Source: Ampullaceana balthica
Lineage: Eukaryota > Mollusca > Gastropoda > Lymnaeidae
Length of the DNA stretch: 64,000 nt
Assembly: GCA_944989445.1 (NCBI GenBank)
Contig: CALYLW010000312.1
Coordinates: 643,566-707,565, forward strand
Reading direction: 5' to 3'
The notes under the pieces are model-generated. The model was not told the origin of the DNA. It did not search any database and saw only the letters and a program-made list of their open reading frames with translations. This document shows, one piece after another, positions 11,645 to 23,492 of the stretch. Numbering within the stretch: the first letter of the stretch is position 1; the number at the start of each line of letters is the position of its first letter. The translations under genes and the position numbers were made by a program.

Positions 11645-11965
11645 TGCATTAGATCGTAACAGAAGGCCTTACAGTTCATGTCACAAAGATTGCGTACATC
11701 GTTGAACTCAGTGGGATGAAGGGGAAGGAAACCGCTCTATGGTAACAAATTATACAAAAGTGATCTGAGTACAGCTCTTCGGTAACAGGTACGGATGTAA
11801 CAATGAAATCGCAAGGCTTTTGCAATACCTATTCTTTCATGTGTTTTTGATTTGGCGTCACTTGATTTACATTTTTTTTTAAAACAGAAGCAATCCAATA
11901 TTTTGAGTATAACAAAAGTAGCTCGTTCTAATCGAGGATCCATAACGAAAATACTAATGTATAGA
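11645..11965. repeat. dispersed repeat, copy 2 of 7230-7590
   Basis: Ordered similarity to 7230-7590 over about 320 bp. Directly abuts the previous repeat. Confidence 0.65.
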
Positions 11966-11984
11966 TTATAATAATAAAAATAAT

Positions 11985-12050
11985 TGATAATTTATATAGC
12001 GCTGTATCCCAGTGAGGAACCGGGCTCACAGCGCTTTACATGGAGATCAA
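11985..12050. repeat. inverted copy of the 1065-1165 repeat
   Basis: TATAGCGCTGTATCCCAGTG and GAACCGGGCTCACAGCGCTT preceded by ATAATAATAA. Reverse complement of the core at 1065-1165. Confidence 0.65.
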
Positions 12051-12114
12051 AATATACATATACTAATTAAATAACCATTCATTCCATAATAACAACATAA
12101 AGGACTGTACATAA

Positions 12115-12690
12115 ATAATATAAAAGCCCAAGTCACTCACTGTTGGATGTACGGATGTGGAACGCTGAGGAACGATGTACAACAGTCTATAGCAGTTGAA
12201 AAATCGTGTGGTGATTAGCACTGTAAAAAAATTTAATATGACGTCATTGTTTGATCTTATATTTTAAAATACAAGGTGTGCATCGGTGCACAAGATGATT
12301 ATAAATTAAAGATGCACTGTAAAAAAATATTATATGACGCCATTGTTTTAGCTCATATTTTAATTTTGGAAAAGGGAACAATGTAAAAAGAGGATTTGAT
12401 ATGGTTAATTGTAAAATACTTTGTGTACATTCCAGGAAGTTTAATATTTCGTATTTATCAAACAAGGATAAATTACTTGGGCTTTTGACAAAAAACAAAG
12501 TAGGTGCCGTAGGCGCCCTAGAACCCCTACTATAAAATACTTTGCGTACATTTCAGAAAGTTTAATATTTTGTATTTATCAAAAAAGGACAAGTTAGTTG
12601 GGCTTTTGAAAAAGGTTGGCGCCGTAGGCGCCATAAAAATGTGGGCGCCGCACGCGCCACGGGGCCCCGGCACAATCTTGTTACACATAA
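12115..12690 (+). mobile_element. Helitron-like composite
   Basis: Starts near TAAAAGCCCAAGTCACTCAC and carries two GGGCTTTTGA-containing segments, GGCGCCGTAGGCGCC palindromes, and an end CGGCACAATCTTG. It matches the inverted copies at 42776-43370 and 46722-47145. The terminal CTAG is degenerate (CTTG). Confidence 0.55.
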
Positions 12691-13074
12691 GCTACGCTAA
12701 TCATTAAAAACAAATGGTGTTTCATTAATTTTGTAAATACATTTTAAAAAGATGCGTTTTTAGTGCAGTCTTGAAGGACTTGGTAGTTGGAATACTACGG
12801 ATGTGTAATGGTAGAGAATTCCATTGTTTTGCTGCACAAAAAGAGAATGACCTCAGAATGACAATACGAAAATAGGACAAACTTACAAATAATCACTACA
12901 AAAGGAAATTTTTATGGAAATATTACGATTAATATTAAAAGTGTAAACTATTATTATTATTATGCCTTTTATTTCTTTATTATATAGTTTTGTATTTAAA
13001 CAAGTGGAAATAACGGTATGCTAAAGTTTCTTATTACTTAATCATTTTAAATTTATTGCAAGTTTACTGCACAT

Positions 13075-13463
13075 TTATATATATAATTCTCTTCGTGGTC
13101 GGACCCTGCGATGCAACAAGAAGCTGCATGTGCAACAGATACTAATTTTAGAAAGCAGCGCACCAAATTACTGCACCAATGCATCAAAAGGTGTGCAAAT
13201 TAAATATGCGCTGTAAAAAAAAAGAATTATATGACGTCATTTTTTTCGCTGATATTTTAATTTTGGAAAAGGGAACCCCAATTATAAAATACTTTGTGTG
13301 CATTTCAGAAATTTTAATATTTTGTATTGATCAAACAAGGACAAGTTAGTTGGGCTTTTGAAAAAGGTCGGCGCCGTAGGCGCCCTAAAAAAAGTGCATT
13401 AAAGGGGTAAAAGAACTCTGCATGATCAAGTCTGTGGCGTATGCTACGCCGTGGGGCGTCTAG
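13075..13463 (+). mobile_element. Helitron, 389 bp
   Basis: Begins TATATATATAATTCTCTTCG, the same start as 6196, includes GGCGCCGTAGGCGCC, and ends with a GGCGTA-TGC-TACGCC hairpin, GTGGGGCGT and CTAG before T. The leading TC is mutated. Confidence 0.75.
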
Positions 13464-14219
13464 TAATTATAATTACTCTTAAAATGGCTGAGAACAACAA
13501 AACTAATGACGTCATTTATGAATATGGAGTCATTTAAAAAAGCAAAAAACAAAATATAATCCATTTTGTTTTATATTTAATTTATTTTAACTATAAGGAA
13601 TTATAAATTTAGATTTTAGATAAAACATAGTTATGGATGCTTTATGCTATCCAAATAAAACGCATATGTTATCATTTAGCTAAATTTCTTGGTCTTATAT
13701 TTTTGTATTTTCAATAGAATCAAGGGAAACGCTTTATTATATAATATAATATTTCCTTGTCTAAAGTTAACAATTATAATGATTATTATAATTTAATTTA
13801 GTAATTTCAAAACTTTTAGCAGTTACAATTACTATATAAATTAAAAATATGCTTTTGCTTAAGCGACAATTTTGTAGTTTATCTAACCATTATTTTAACT
13901 CATCGCAAAGTTTGTCTTTCCGACATTCAAATATGTTCGTGTGTTTTGCAGATATACGAATTGCAATTCATCCCCGACTGTCGATGCAGGGCTATTGTTC
14001 CTTTAAAGTGTTCTGCACTTTACTTCGCTTCTTAATGAGGTATACATTTTACCTATAGTACATAAAAACAAACATTGAATATTTCATTATATGAAGAAAA
14101 AAAACCTAAAAGAACATGTTTTTGATTATAAATCCTTTATGAACGAGACATAACTAAACGAATGTTTATTAATGTGAATATTAAATTATTGTTATTTCTT
14201 TAAATTTATTGTGTTACAG
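13464..14219. other. AT-rich, no gene recognised
   Basis: A plus-strand open frame of 69 codons (13849-14058) has no recognisable features. An inverted fragment of the 174-bp repeat is at 14115-14180. Confidence 0.5.
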
Positions 14220-14426
14220 CAACGTTGGCCAAACCGCGGCGTGCGAGCCGCATGCGGCTCCTCTGGGTTCCCATTGCGGCTCACGTAAATTTATGAAATA
14301 TATGTTACAATGAATATTGGAATATTTCCAAGCCAGGCTAATGAATCATTGTGCTTCAATGCGGCTCTTAATAAGTTATTAATATTTTAAAATGGCTCTC
14401 AGTTACTACAGGTCGGGCCACCCTTG
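14220..14426. mobile_element. hAT-type MITE, 207 bp, perfect TSD
   Basis: Left end CAACGTTGGCCAAACCG, right end read inward CAAGGGTGGCCCGACC. Flanked by identical octamers TGTTACAG (14212-14219 and 14427-14434). Internal GCGAGCCGCATGCGGCTC is palindromic. Confidence 0.88.
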
Positions 14427-14439
14427 TGTTACAGGATTA

Positions 14440-14446
<7 letters not shown>

Positions 14447-14513
<67 letters not shown>
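14447..14513. repeat. (TA)n microsatellite
   Basis: About 66 bp of TA repeats next to the MITE. Confidence 0.95.
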
Positions 14514-14514
<1 letters not shown>

Positions 14515-14783
14515 CTATGTTCAATATGATTTTATACGTTTGTAAACAATAATTGTTTGTTTTCATGTTCATAATATGCGTTGATTTTTTAAAACATCTT
14601 ACATGATAGAGCAGTACATAAGATCCATGCTGAGTGTAGTTTGTATATTTCTATTCAAACCTAAATACGTTTATTGTTAATATTGCTATATTAATCCAAG
14701 AACAGTTTAATTTGATAAAATGACCGTCTTCTTAAGTTAGAATCTTATTTAACGCTGTGCTTACACTAACATAAAACGAAGGG

Positions 14784-15129
14784 CATTGGTAGCTATTTAC
14801 TAACGTCTTCTTACCATTGATAGCTATCTACTAACGTCTCTTCTTACCATTGATAGCTATCTACTAACGTCTTCTTACCATTGATAGCTATCTACTAACG
14901 TCTTCTTACCATTGATAGCTATCTACTAACGTCTTCTTACCATTGATAGCTATCTACTAACGTCTTCTTACCATTGATAGCTATCTACTAACGTCTTCTT
15001 ACCATTGATAGCTATCTACTAACGTCTTCTTACCATTGATAGCTATCTACTAACTTCTTCTTACCATTGATAGCTATCTACTAACGTCTTCTTACCATTG
15101 ATAGCTGTCTACTAACGTCTTCTTACCAT
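14784..15129. repeat. 31-bp minisatellite, about 11 copies
   Basis: Unit contains TTGATAGCTATCTACTAACG and TCTTCTTACCA. Copies are nearly identical; one carries an extra dinucleotide. Confidence 0.92.
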
Positions 15130-15148
15130 CTTAAATCAATATGTAAAC

Positions 15149-16226
15149 CAGTGGTTCTCAATATTTCTGTCTTGACACATTAGTGTGTCGTGAGATATTT
15201 CCATGTGTGAAACGAGATTTAGTAAAAACAAAAATATTAAATTTCTTGGGTTCTCTTTGCACAACTTTTTGAAGCAATGGACTCCGATTACAGGAGTCTA
15301 CTTTATCATGTGGAAGTTCGCTGGCCTTCAAGAGGAAAAGTTCTTGACAGACTTGTACATCTTAAAATAGAAATGATTTCTTTCCTTGAAACTGATGATC
15401 ACAATTTTGAATTCCAACTACATGAAGAAATCTAGTGGTTGAAGGTTAAGTTTCTTTCCAAATAATTCGATAAACTGAATTCACTAAACTTAAGTCTTCA
15501 AGAACCATCTGAGAACATCATTACATCTTTATGGAAATGAAGTCATTTAATGAGAAATTGTCATTGTGGAAAAGTAAAATATCGACAGATATATTTGACT
15601 TCTTTGCAACTGTTAACAAATTTCAAGATCAAAATAAAATAGGGTTAATAGGTAATGAAATTTTGAACACTCTCAGTAAACTTCAATCGTCTCTTCAACA
15701 TTATTTTCCATCCCTGGACATCAACATATTTGATTGGGTGCTCAATCCGTTAGCAGTCAGTGAAGAAGTAATTTTAACGACCGAAGAGGAGTAGCAGCTG
15801 ATCGATATACGACATAACAAATTGTATCAAACAACTTTAGAAGAATGCTGGCTTGCAATCGGGAAAGTCTATCCTTAAGTCAGTTTGAAAGCATTTAAAA
15901 CTCTGTTGCCAATTTGATCTTCTTGGTTATGTGAATTTGTCTTTTCGGCATAACTGAAATCAAGTCCAAGAAACGAGAGAGACTCCTTACATTTGATGAT
16001 GAATTACGCGTTTGCTTCCATTAGCAGCTTTGGAGCTCCGATGGAATATTATGTGTTTTCTTAAGCAGGCAGATCCATCACACTGATATATCACAGTAAT
16101 ATACATCACAGTAGTATGTAAAAAATGTTATATTTTTCATAACATAAGTTAAAATTATTTTTGTTTGTCGCGAAAATTCTTGAATAATCTAAGGGTGTCG
16201 TTACCCAAAACGTTTGAGAAACACTG
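15149..16226 (+). mobile_element. ZBED5-type hAT derivative, 1.08 kb
   Basis: Ends CAGTGGTTCTCAATATTTC and, from the right, CAGTGTTTCTCAAACGTTTT. Flanking octamers ATGTAAAC and ATGTTGAC agree at 6/8. Coding debris reads LLYHVEVRWPSRGKVLDRLV, FNEKLSLWKSKISTDIFDFF and LQHYFPSLDINIFDWVLNP, all typical of ZBED5-like hAT transposases. Only an 87-codon frame (15531-15794) is still open. The BED finger and most of the catalytic domain are missing. Confidence 0.8.
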
Positions 16227-16295
16227 ATGTTGACATGTAAAGTCTTGGTTTGACAAACACTGATGTTGACATGTAAAGTCTTGGTTTAAAAAGTT
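16219..16295. repeat. 36-bp tandem duplication at the hAT right end
   Basis: AACACTGATGTTGACATGTA and AAGTCTTGGTTT occur twice in tandem, the first copy overlapping the hAT terminus. Confidence 0.85.
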
Positions 16296-16300
16296 ATAAG

Positions 16301-16650
16301 ATCTGTATTTTCTTATAATAAGGAAATAGGGAAAATCAAAGGTGACTTTTAACCCAATTTCTAAAAATAAATGTTTCAGCCGATCATAAAAAAATAATAA
16401 CTGAGTTATTTTTGTTATTTTTTTTCATAAAAACCGTATTACAAACATAATGGCCGTGTCTTTTGTGGTCTTTGTTTTTCCCCATGTCGTCATCTTGTAT
16501 CTCTACGATGAAAACATTTTTAAAACTAAAAACATTTGAGAAATATGCTAGAAAAAATACAACTAATTACCTTTAACATTGCTGAACAAAACAATAAAAT
16601 AAAAAAGATCTCTTCATAACTTTGTTGTTGGCTAAAACCATCATTCAAAA
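16301..16650. other. no feature recognised
   Basis: AT-rich spacer before the CA array. Confidence 0.5.
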
Positions 16651-16651
16651 G

Positions 16652-17745
16652 TCCACCAACTTACACATACACACACATACACACACAGACATACACACAC
16701 ATACACACACTGACAGAGACTCACATACATACACACAGAGACACAAACACATACATAAACAAAAACATACACACACACAAACACACACTAAAACACACAG
16801 ACACACACACACACAATACACACACACTTACACGCACAGACACACACACATACATACATACATACACACAGACACACCCAGACGCAAGCACATACTCACA
16901 CATAGACATACACAGATACACAAAGACACACACATACACACACGCAGACACACAAAGACAAACACAAAGACATACACACATAGACAAACACAGACACTAA
17001 TACAAACACACTTACAGACACACACAGACACGCACAAATACACGGACACACACATACACACATATACACACACAGACAAACACACATACACAAAAGTACA
17101 CAAACACACACAGACACACACAGACACGCATATACATACAGTCAAACACACAAACACATACACACATAAACACACACACAGACACACACACACATACACA
17201 CAATAACACACAGACGGACAAACACATACACACATATACACCCACAGAAAACACACATACACACACACAAACACACACACAGACACACACACACAATAAT
17301 ACACAGACAGACACACATATACACACCTATAAACACACAGATAAACACATAGACTCATACACACACACAGAAAAACACAAAGACACTCACACAAACACAT
17401 ACACATACACACACATACACACACAGGCATACACACACACTAAAAAACACACAGACACATACACAAACAAACACACACACAGACACGTACACACATACAG
17501 ACACACGATAACACACAGACACACAGACACATACACACATATACACACACATACAAACACACAGACACACACAAAAAAACACAAAGACACTCACACAAAC
17601 CCATAAACAGACACACAAAGACACACACATGCATACACACACAAACACACACACAAACACGCACACACACAGACAAACACACAGACAAATACACACAAAC
17701 ACAGACACACACACACATACACAAACAAACACAGACACATGTATT
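16652..17745. repeat. 1.1-kb CA-rich array
   Basis: Irregular (AC)n with ACAG, ACAT and ACAA interruptions. Every open frame here, on both strands, is low-complexity artefact (HTHTHT or CVCVCV). Confidence 0.95.
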
Positions 17746-17750
17746 GTTAT

Positions 17751-18690
17751 GTTTCACATACCACAAATAAAAACTTTAGTTTTCAACAAACTCATTTCAC
17801 TCATTTATGCAATCACCAAATTCATTTCATTAGTTTACGCCATGATTCTTTAAACGTACTAAATTATAGACGATACATATTGTAAAATAAACCTGCTTTT
17901 TGGTCTACAAGAGTAGATACTTTATATGTTACATAAAATGGTTATACGTCAGTTTAAAAGGACGCTACTAAACAACGCATGTGTCAACTAAATGACTTCA
18001 AAAGGGAAGAAACAAATCAGATGACAGTCTATTAGAAGCAGAAAAAAATGAAGAAACTTAGATGCAGTTTTATGTCCAGGGATAAATCAATCAGAAAAAA
18101 AGAGACAAAAAAAAGTCGTACAGAGCTTTATAAGTACCAGGGAACATTTGGCGGGGAAAGGTACACTAGCAATAAGTTAAATTTGAAAATAAACTTATTT
18201 ACCATTGTAATGGAGCTCACACCAGATTGGATAAATGTGTTGTTGATGTGTTCAAACCATGCCGCGCCACTCCAACAGTTTGACTTATGAGAAACGAAGT
18301 TCATCAAGAGCAGAAATCCATATCAAAATTGTAATGGAAGATTATATAATTACATCATTAAATTTGCCTCGCGGTTATTCTAAACTGCTGCACGTCGTCG
18401 ATATGATATCTGCGGGGAACATTGATCCTGACCTTCTGTTCATGTAAAGATTTATTGAACAAATTGTTTTATAACCTTTAAACTTTCATTGTATTCAGCA
18501 AGTTGAACATCAAGTAAAGAAACCATTTAGAATGCATGAGTAGCAAATAAATATTACTGAGGTACAAAAGTACGTCGTAATTGTTAGAAATAGTGCAATA
18601 TAATATCACATATAATAACTTTTTTTTTGTGTGTAAACATTGTGAGTGTTGACAGTGCTTACATAACAACCTGGCAAACTATGGTTGCAT
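17751..18690. other. unassigned; weak open frames
   Basis: Plus-strand frames of 80 (18048-18290) and 62 codons (18259-18447) overlap in different phases. I recognise no domain; they may be remains of the Helitron whose fragment follows. Confidence 0.4.
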
Positions 18691-18700
18691 TCATACTGTT

Positions 18701-18868
18701 ATGGAAAATCTTCAATTCATTCTTGAAGATATACATCCTTTTTCTAGGCACTACAAACACATGTTGAAATTTGAACAGGAAGAAATGCTGAAGGCAAATC
18801 AAGAAAATCGCCCAACACGCGAATATAGCATGACATTCCTGAGAAAAGGTGTTATCTCAGTGCCAGTG
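18701..18868 (+). pseudogene. probable Helitron Rep/helicase N-terminal fragment
   Basis: About 56 codons, including LQFILEDIHPFSRHYKHMLK and EEMLKANQENRPTREYSM, resemble the Helitron_like_N segment that precedes the Rep nuclease in Helitron transposases (the pattern L-ILxxxNPFxxxY followed by QENRPxR). The frame then runs into a 49-bp minisatellite, so the catalytic parts are absent. Recognition is by memory of the family pattern and needs a profile search. Confidence 0.55.
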
Positions 18869-19213
18869 ATATGGGCTGCCACGTTACTATGTACCAAGTT
18901 TGGCCAAGATCCATTTAATATGGGCTATCGCGTTACTATGTACCAAGTTTGGCCAAGATTCATTTAATATGGGCTATCACGTTACTATGTACCAAGTTTG
19001 GCCAAGATCCATTTAATATGGGCTATCACGTTACTATGTACCAAGTTTGGCCAAGATCCATTTAATATGGGCTATCGAGTTACTATGTACCAAGTTTGGC
19101 CAAGATCCATTTAATATGGGCTATCACGTTACTATGTACCAAGTTTGGCCAAGATCCATTTAATATGGGTTATCACGTTACTATATAACAAGTTTGGCCA
19201 CGATCCATTCATT
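18867..19213. repeat. 49-bp minisatellite, about 7 copies
   Basis: Unit contains ATGGGCTATCACGTTACTAT, GTACCAAGTTTGGCCAAGAT and CCATTTAAT. It begins inside the Helitron-like frame, so the first unit may derive from its coding sequence. Confidence 0.9.
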
Positions 19214-19399
19214 TTCTAAGTACCTTACGTTTAAACTAATTTTAAATAGTTCATAAAAAACAAAAATAAACATTTAGGGCCCCCGAATTCCATTAGTGTA
19301 AGTGTTAAATTTGTGTAGTGTCAGGTACCCTACCAGAGTGGTCACTAAATAATCTCCTAAAGTTTCATTGTAATTGGATGAATGATTCAGTCAGCTATG

Positions 19400-19506
19400 A
19401 AGGACATACATACATACATAAGTACATAATTACATAAATATATACATACATGCATACATGCATAAAGACATACATACATATATACCTACATACATACATA
19501 CATACA
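19400..19506. repeat. (ACAT)n microsatellite
   Basis: Imperfect ACATACAT repeats with TATA interruptions. Confidence 0.9.
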
Positions 19507-19507
19507 T

Positions 19508-19580
19508 TTTGATGCAGTCGCTGTTATGATGCAGTCGCTATTATGACAGTCCCTGTTTTGACAGTCGCTATTCTGCCCGG
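19508..19580. repeat. AGTCGCT array fragment
   Basis: Repeats of GCAGTCGCTATTATGA type ending CTATTCTGCCCGGATGCGG, matching 43868-43970 and the inverted array at 40690-40862. Likely the end of a DNA transposon family. Confidence 0.6.
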
Positions 19581-20689
19581 ATGCGGATAATGATGATTAA
19601 AATAAGCACAATGTCCTTAGCTACTACCACTCACACTATTTTAATGGAAATACATATTCACCTAAACATACATTTACGATTAGCTTCTGCTTATCTTAAT
19701 TGGTTTAATCATATATTGTAATGACATTTGTAGTCGTGCACATTTAAAAGTTTTGTTACTAGATGTTGAAGATAGATGATACAATGTACTGTGAATTTAT
19801 TTCGGCACCAACGTCTTTAAATGTGCAAGAACAACCCTGTAGCGTCCTACCATCACTGGAGCACCATATGTGGCTACTGATAAGATATTACATATACGAA
19901 TTTATTTTTCCTTAAAAAAAATAATCGAATGCATTAAAAAAAAATTTAAGTATCAGTTTGCAAGTCATTAGCAAATATGTTTTTTTCTCCTTTTGTGAGC
20001 CATCCTTATGCTAAACATAAAGCTTCATTTCCTTGCAAATCTGAGTAGAAAATTGAAATGAATTTAAATTGCCACACAATGAATCTTAAACATCTTGGGC
20101 CGTTTCATTAATTCTTCTTTGCATTGTTAACGACTATATCTTGATAATACATGATGCTGGCTTGTGTAGCACAGTACGTATTACATTACATATAACCAGT
20201 ATAATTAGTTCTACATCAATATTGTGAGGTTTTCGCGATTTGAAAATCATTAACGATATATTGTAAGAAAAATCTAAATATGGCCATCTTGTGTGGTTAC
20301 AGTTGAAAATATTTTTGTCAAAGTCAGTTGTTTTGGACATTTTTTCTTTTAGTTTTTGATAAGAAGATAACTCCTTATCTTTTTTACATCTTTGAATTTT
20401 ACTTAAATACTATTGTGGTCTGGAAGGCATTATAGCTTCTAGGAATACATAAATCAAATTTTCTAAATCATTTTATTTCTTTTAAGCTATCACCGCCGCC
20501 TTAAAGTTATTTTTCACCAACCCCACCCCCCAAAAAAAAATAATAAATGCACCAGTGGTCATCACCACTCCCCCTCTTTTAACGCTTCAGCGTGCACCAG
20601 GGAGTGGTAGCGCCCACTTTGGGAATCACTGTACTAAGCCATAAACAAAAAGCAAACAGACTTGAATACTTTTATTTATATATAAATGA
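19581..20689. other. unassigned; hAT end remnant near 20606-20627
   Basis: AT-rich with no genes. CACCAGGGAGTGGTAGCGCC followed by CACTTTGGGAATCACTG near 20596-20631 looks like the right end of a hAT MITE without its partner. Confidence 0.45.
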
Positions 20690-21080
20690 AGTAATGACAA
20701 GTTATTGAATTCGAACTAAATCTATACTGGGTGTAGGAGCATTCTAAAAATTCATTGAAATATTATCTCTTTTTAAGGAGATCGAAGTCAAGTGGTGTGC
20801 CACTTGGATAATTATACATTTGTCTACACAAGCACTACAGATGTATCAAGTAGTCAAAAATAAGACATGATGGTAAATGTAATAAATTTATAGTTTTCAC
20901 AATTTGAAATAACTAGGATATTAAAAATTTATTTTGCTTTGAATGAAAGATTTCTATAAAATAATATTTAGATTCATGCAATACAAAATATGAGCGATAC
21001 AAATAGATAATACCATGTCACATAGACTTATAGATTGCAATGTAATCGAAGTTAAATAAAATGATAATATAATATTTTCA
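20690..21080. repeat. dispersed repeat, copy 2 of 9480-9960
   Basis: Ordered similarity with 9480-9960, including GAGATCGAAGTCAAGTGG and TGCCACTT. Ends at the left terminus of the large inverted-repeat element. Confidence 0.6.
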
Positions 21081-21136
21081 TTAAGGTTGGGCCAGACTAT
21101 CAAATGCTCGCGCGAGCATTTGATCAAACGCACTAT

Positions 21137-22329
21137 TTTATTGGCGAATGCAGATGTAATAGAAGTAAACATTAATCACGTGACTTGACTTTACAGCTGA
21201 TCTTAATTTTAATGGCTGCCACTTTCTTTGATTCTAGTCTAATTATTATATATCAGCTCTACTAAATCGAAAGGAAAACAAGGATAATACGCTAATATTC
21301 ACAATGAAAACAAATCCTCAGCATACCAAATGATCTTTAAAATCTAATAATATCTACGCGACGTCTTCACTTTAAAGGACAACATTTGAATCGAACAAAT
21401 ACTCTGACTCTGATCATACTTCGTGACATAAAAGGCCTAATAATAGTAATAGTGCTACTTGTACTTCTAACTTACTACTACAACTACTACTACTACTACT
21501 AGAAATAGTCTGCTGTTACTGATCACTGATAAGTTATCAAGTTCAAGAAACTTCAAAATCATAATGGTAAGTTCAGTTATTATTAATGTTTTTATATTAT
21601 AATTATAGTTTAGTTTTTAAGGAAAGCACATAAATAGTAAATAGTATATTAATATTATAAATTATGATATAATATTATTTTATTAATAAAAAAATATTAA
21701 TATATTCATTATTAATATCTAAATTTAATATTATCAATATGTACCATAGACCTGGAATGTATGAATCACTTTGAATTAATTAATAATAACTTAATAACAA
21801 AACATAATTGTCATATTATTAATAGTATTATCGAATGAATTTGCTTAATTACATTTTAATACTAATAACTTTTATTAAAATATTAATATTAAAAATAGGG
21901 CTGCGGAAAATAACAATAAATTAATCGATTAATCATTAAAAATAAAATTTAATTAAAATTTAAGAAAATATTTTGAATATTTTTTTTTCCAATTTATTTT
22001 TAATTTATATTTTTTGTAACTAGCATACGTTTCCCTTGTATTATTTTTATTTATTTAGATGCGCATACGTAAACAAAAAGGTTTTTCTACCTTATTTCTT
22101 GCATAGCAATGAAAGAGTAAAACATAATTTAAATTACCAAAACAATGTAAATTTCCAAATTTTAGCAACATGTCCTTTTTTTAATATATTGAGTTTTAAA
22201 TATTTTTTTAAAGATAGTTAAAAATATGCATATTTGTTTTTCAGAAAGAATAGACTACATCCAATAGCACCGATTTTCATTTAGATGATGACAGCATGTT
22301 TGAATCCTATTCGATACCAAGTCACTCTA
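21137..22329. other. AT-rich interior, no gene
   Basis: Includes a TAGGGCTGCGG-AATTAATCGATTAATC patch near 21895-21945 that resembles the CGATTAAT hAT ends at 40210 and 47607. Nothing else identified. Confidence 0.5.
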
Positions 22330-22406
22330 CTAAGTTATTGGAGCAAGAGATATAAAAAAATTAATTTAATTATGAAGAATGAAACAAATTCCTCATTACT
22401 ATTCTT
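22330..22406. repeat. 77-bp direct repeat, left copy
   Basis: From CTAAGTTATTGGAGCAAGAG to CTCATTACTATTCTT, identical over 77 bases to 23416-23492. Abuts the left terminus of the TATTGG element. Confidence 0.95.
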
Positions 22407-23415
22407 CAGGGTTGTTAATATTGCAATATTGTATTGGTATTGGTAGTATTGCCAATACTTTTTTAAGTATTGGGACGATATTGCAATACTTCTTGAAATT
22501 TGATATTGGTATTGGTATTGCCAATAATTATTTTTGATATTGGTATTGATTTTTAACCAATACTAAAAGCAATATTCAATAAATTCTCTACAACATTGGT
22601 TGTGAATAAAGCTGAATATAATAAATTTTTCTTTGGTGTCGCCATCTTGCGAGTGACATTGCCAAACAATTTTTGAATGAGACTGATCAATGAAATGAAT
22701 GATAATAGAAATCAAATCATATATGATATCTTTGGCAATGAGCATTGACTGAGCAGTGCGCATTTTGAAATGGTTACTTTTCTTCGCCTGGCTAAGTGGT
22801 AACGGCCAAATAGGTGGCGTTACCCTGTGAACTCTACTAAAATTCCTCGTTCATCGTTAGTTTTCCATATGTGATGCAATTCATTGACTCGGTCTGACTG
22901 TTTTTACTATAGTATGATGTTTAACCGTTTATGTATCATTTGCTTTTCTATGACAGTCATTTGCTTCATTCATCCATTCATTCGTCCATCCATCCATCCA
23001 TCCATTCACAATATGTGTACAGTATACATATTAAAAATCTTGTTGCTTAAGGACGTTAAGGTATGCCGACTTATTTAATATGTTGTCAAAGACTTTTGAA
23101 TGCTTTGAGGAAAACTGATGAAGCAAGTGTTAACTATTGAACAAAATTTGGTTAAAAATATATTGTCTAAATTAGCCAAAAATGTTGTTATCGTTTATCG
23201 ATGTAAGTGATATAGAGCGATGAAATACGTATTTGCGTTTTATTTGTCGAATGACCCAAATATTGGTATTGGTAAGGCAATAATAAATAAATATTGGTAT
23301 TGGTATTGCAATACTGGTTTTAAAATTGTATTGGTATTGGTATTGGCAATAGATTTTACAGCAGTATTGGTATTGGTATTGCCAATAATTTTTTTTAGTA
23401 TTGTTAACAACCCTG
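22407..23415. mobile_element. hAT-like element with TATTGG subterminal repeats, 1.0 kb
   Basis: Ends CAGGGTTGTTAATATTGC and, from the right, CAGGGTTGTTAACAATAC. About 150 bp at each end consist of TATTGG/CCAATA motifs in both orientations, presumably transposase-binding subterminal repeats. No transposase is present. It is flanked immediately by perfect 77-bp direct repeats instead of a simple octamer. Confidence 0.75.
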
Positions 23416-23492
23416 CTAAGTTATTGGAGCAAGAGATATAAAAAAATTAATTTAATTATGAAGAATGAAACAAATTCCTCATTACTATTCTT
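23416..23492. repeat. 77-bp direct repeat, right copy
   Basis: Identical to 22330-22406 and abutting the right terminus of the TATTGG element. Confidence 0.95.

Noticed and set aside
16622..17766. Several 60-200 codon frames of His/Thr or Cys/Val repeats
   Set aside because: Low-complexity translation of the CA-rich array; no start context or conservation expected.
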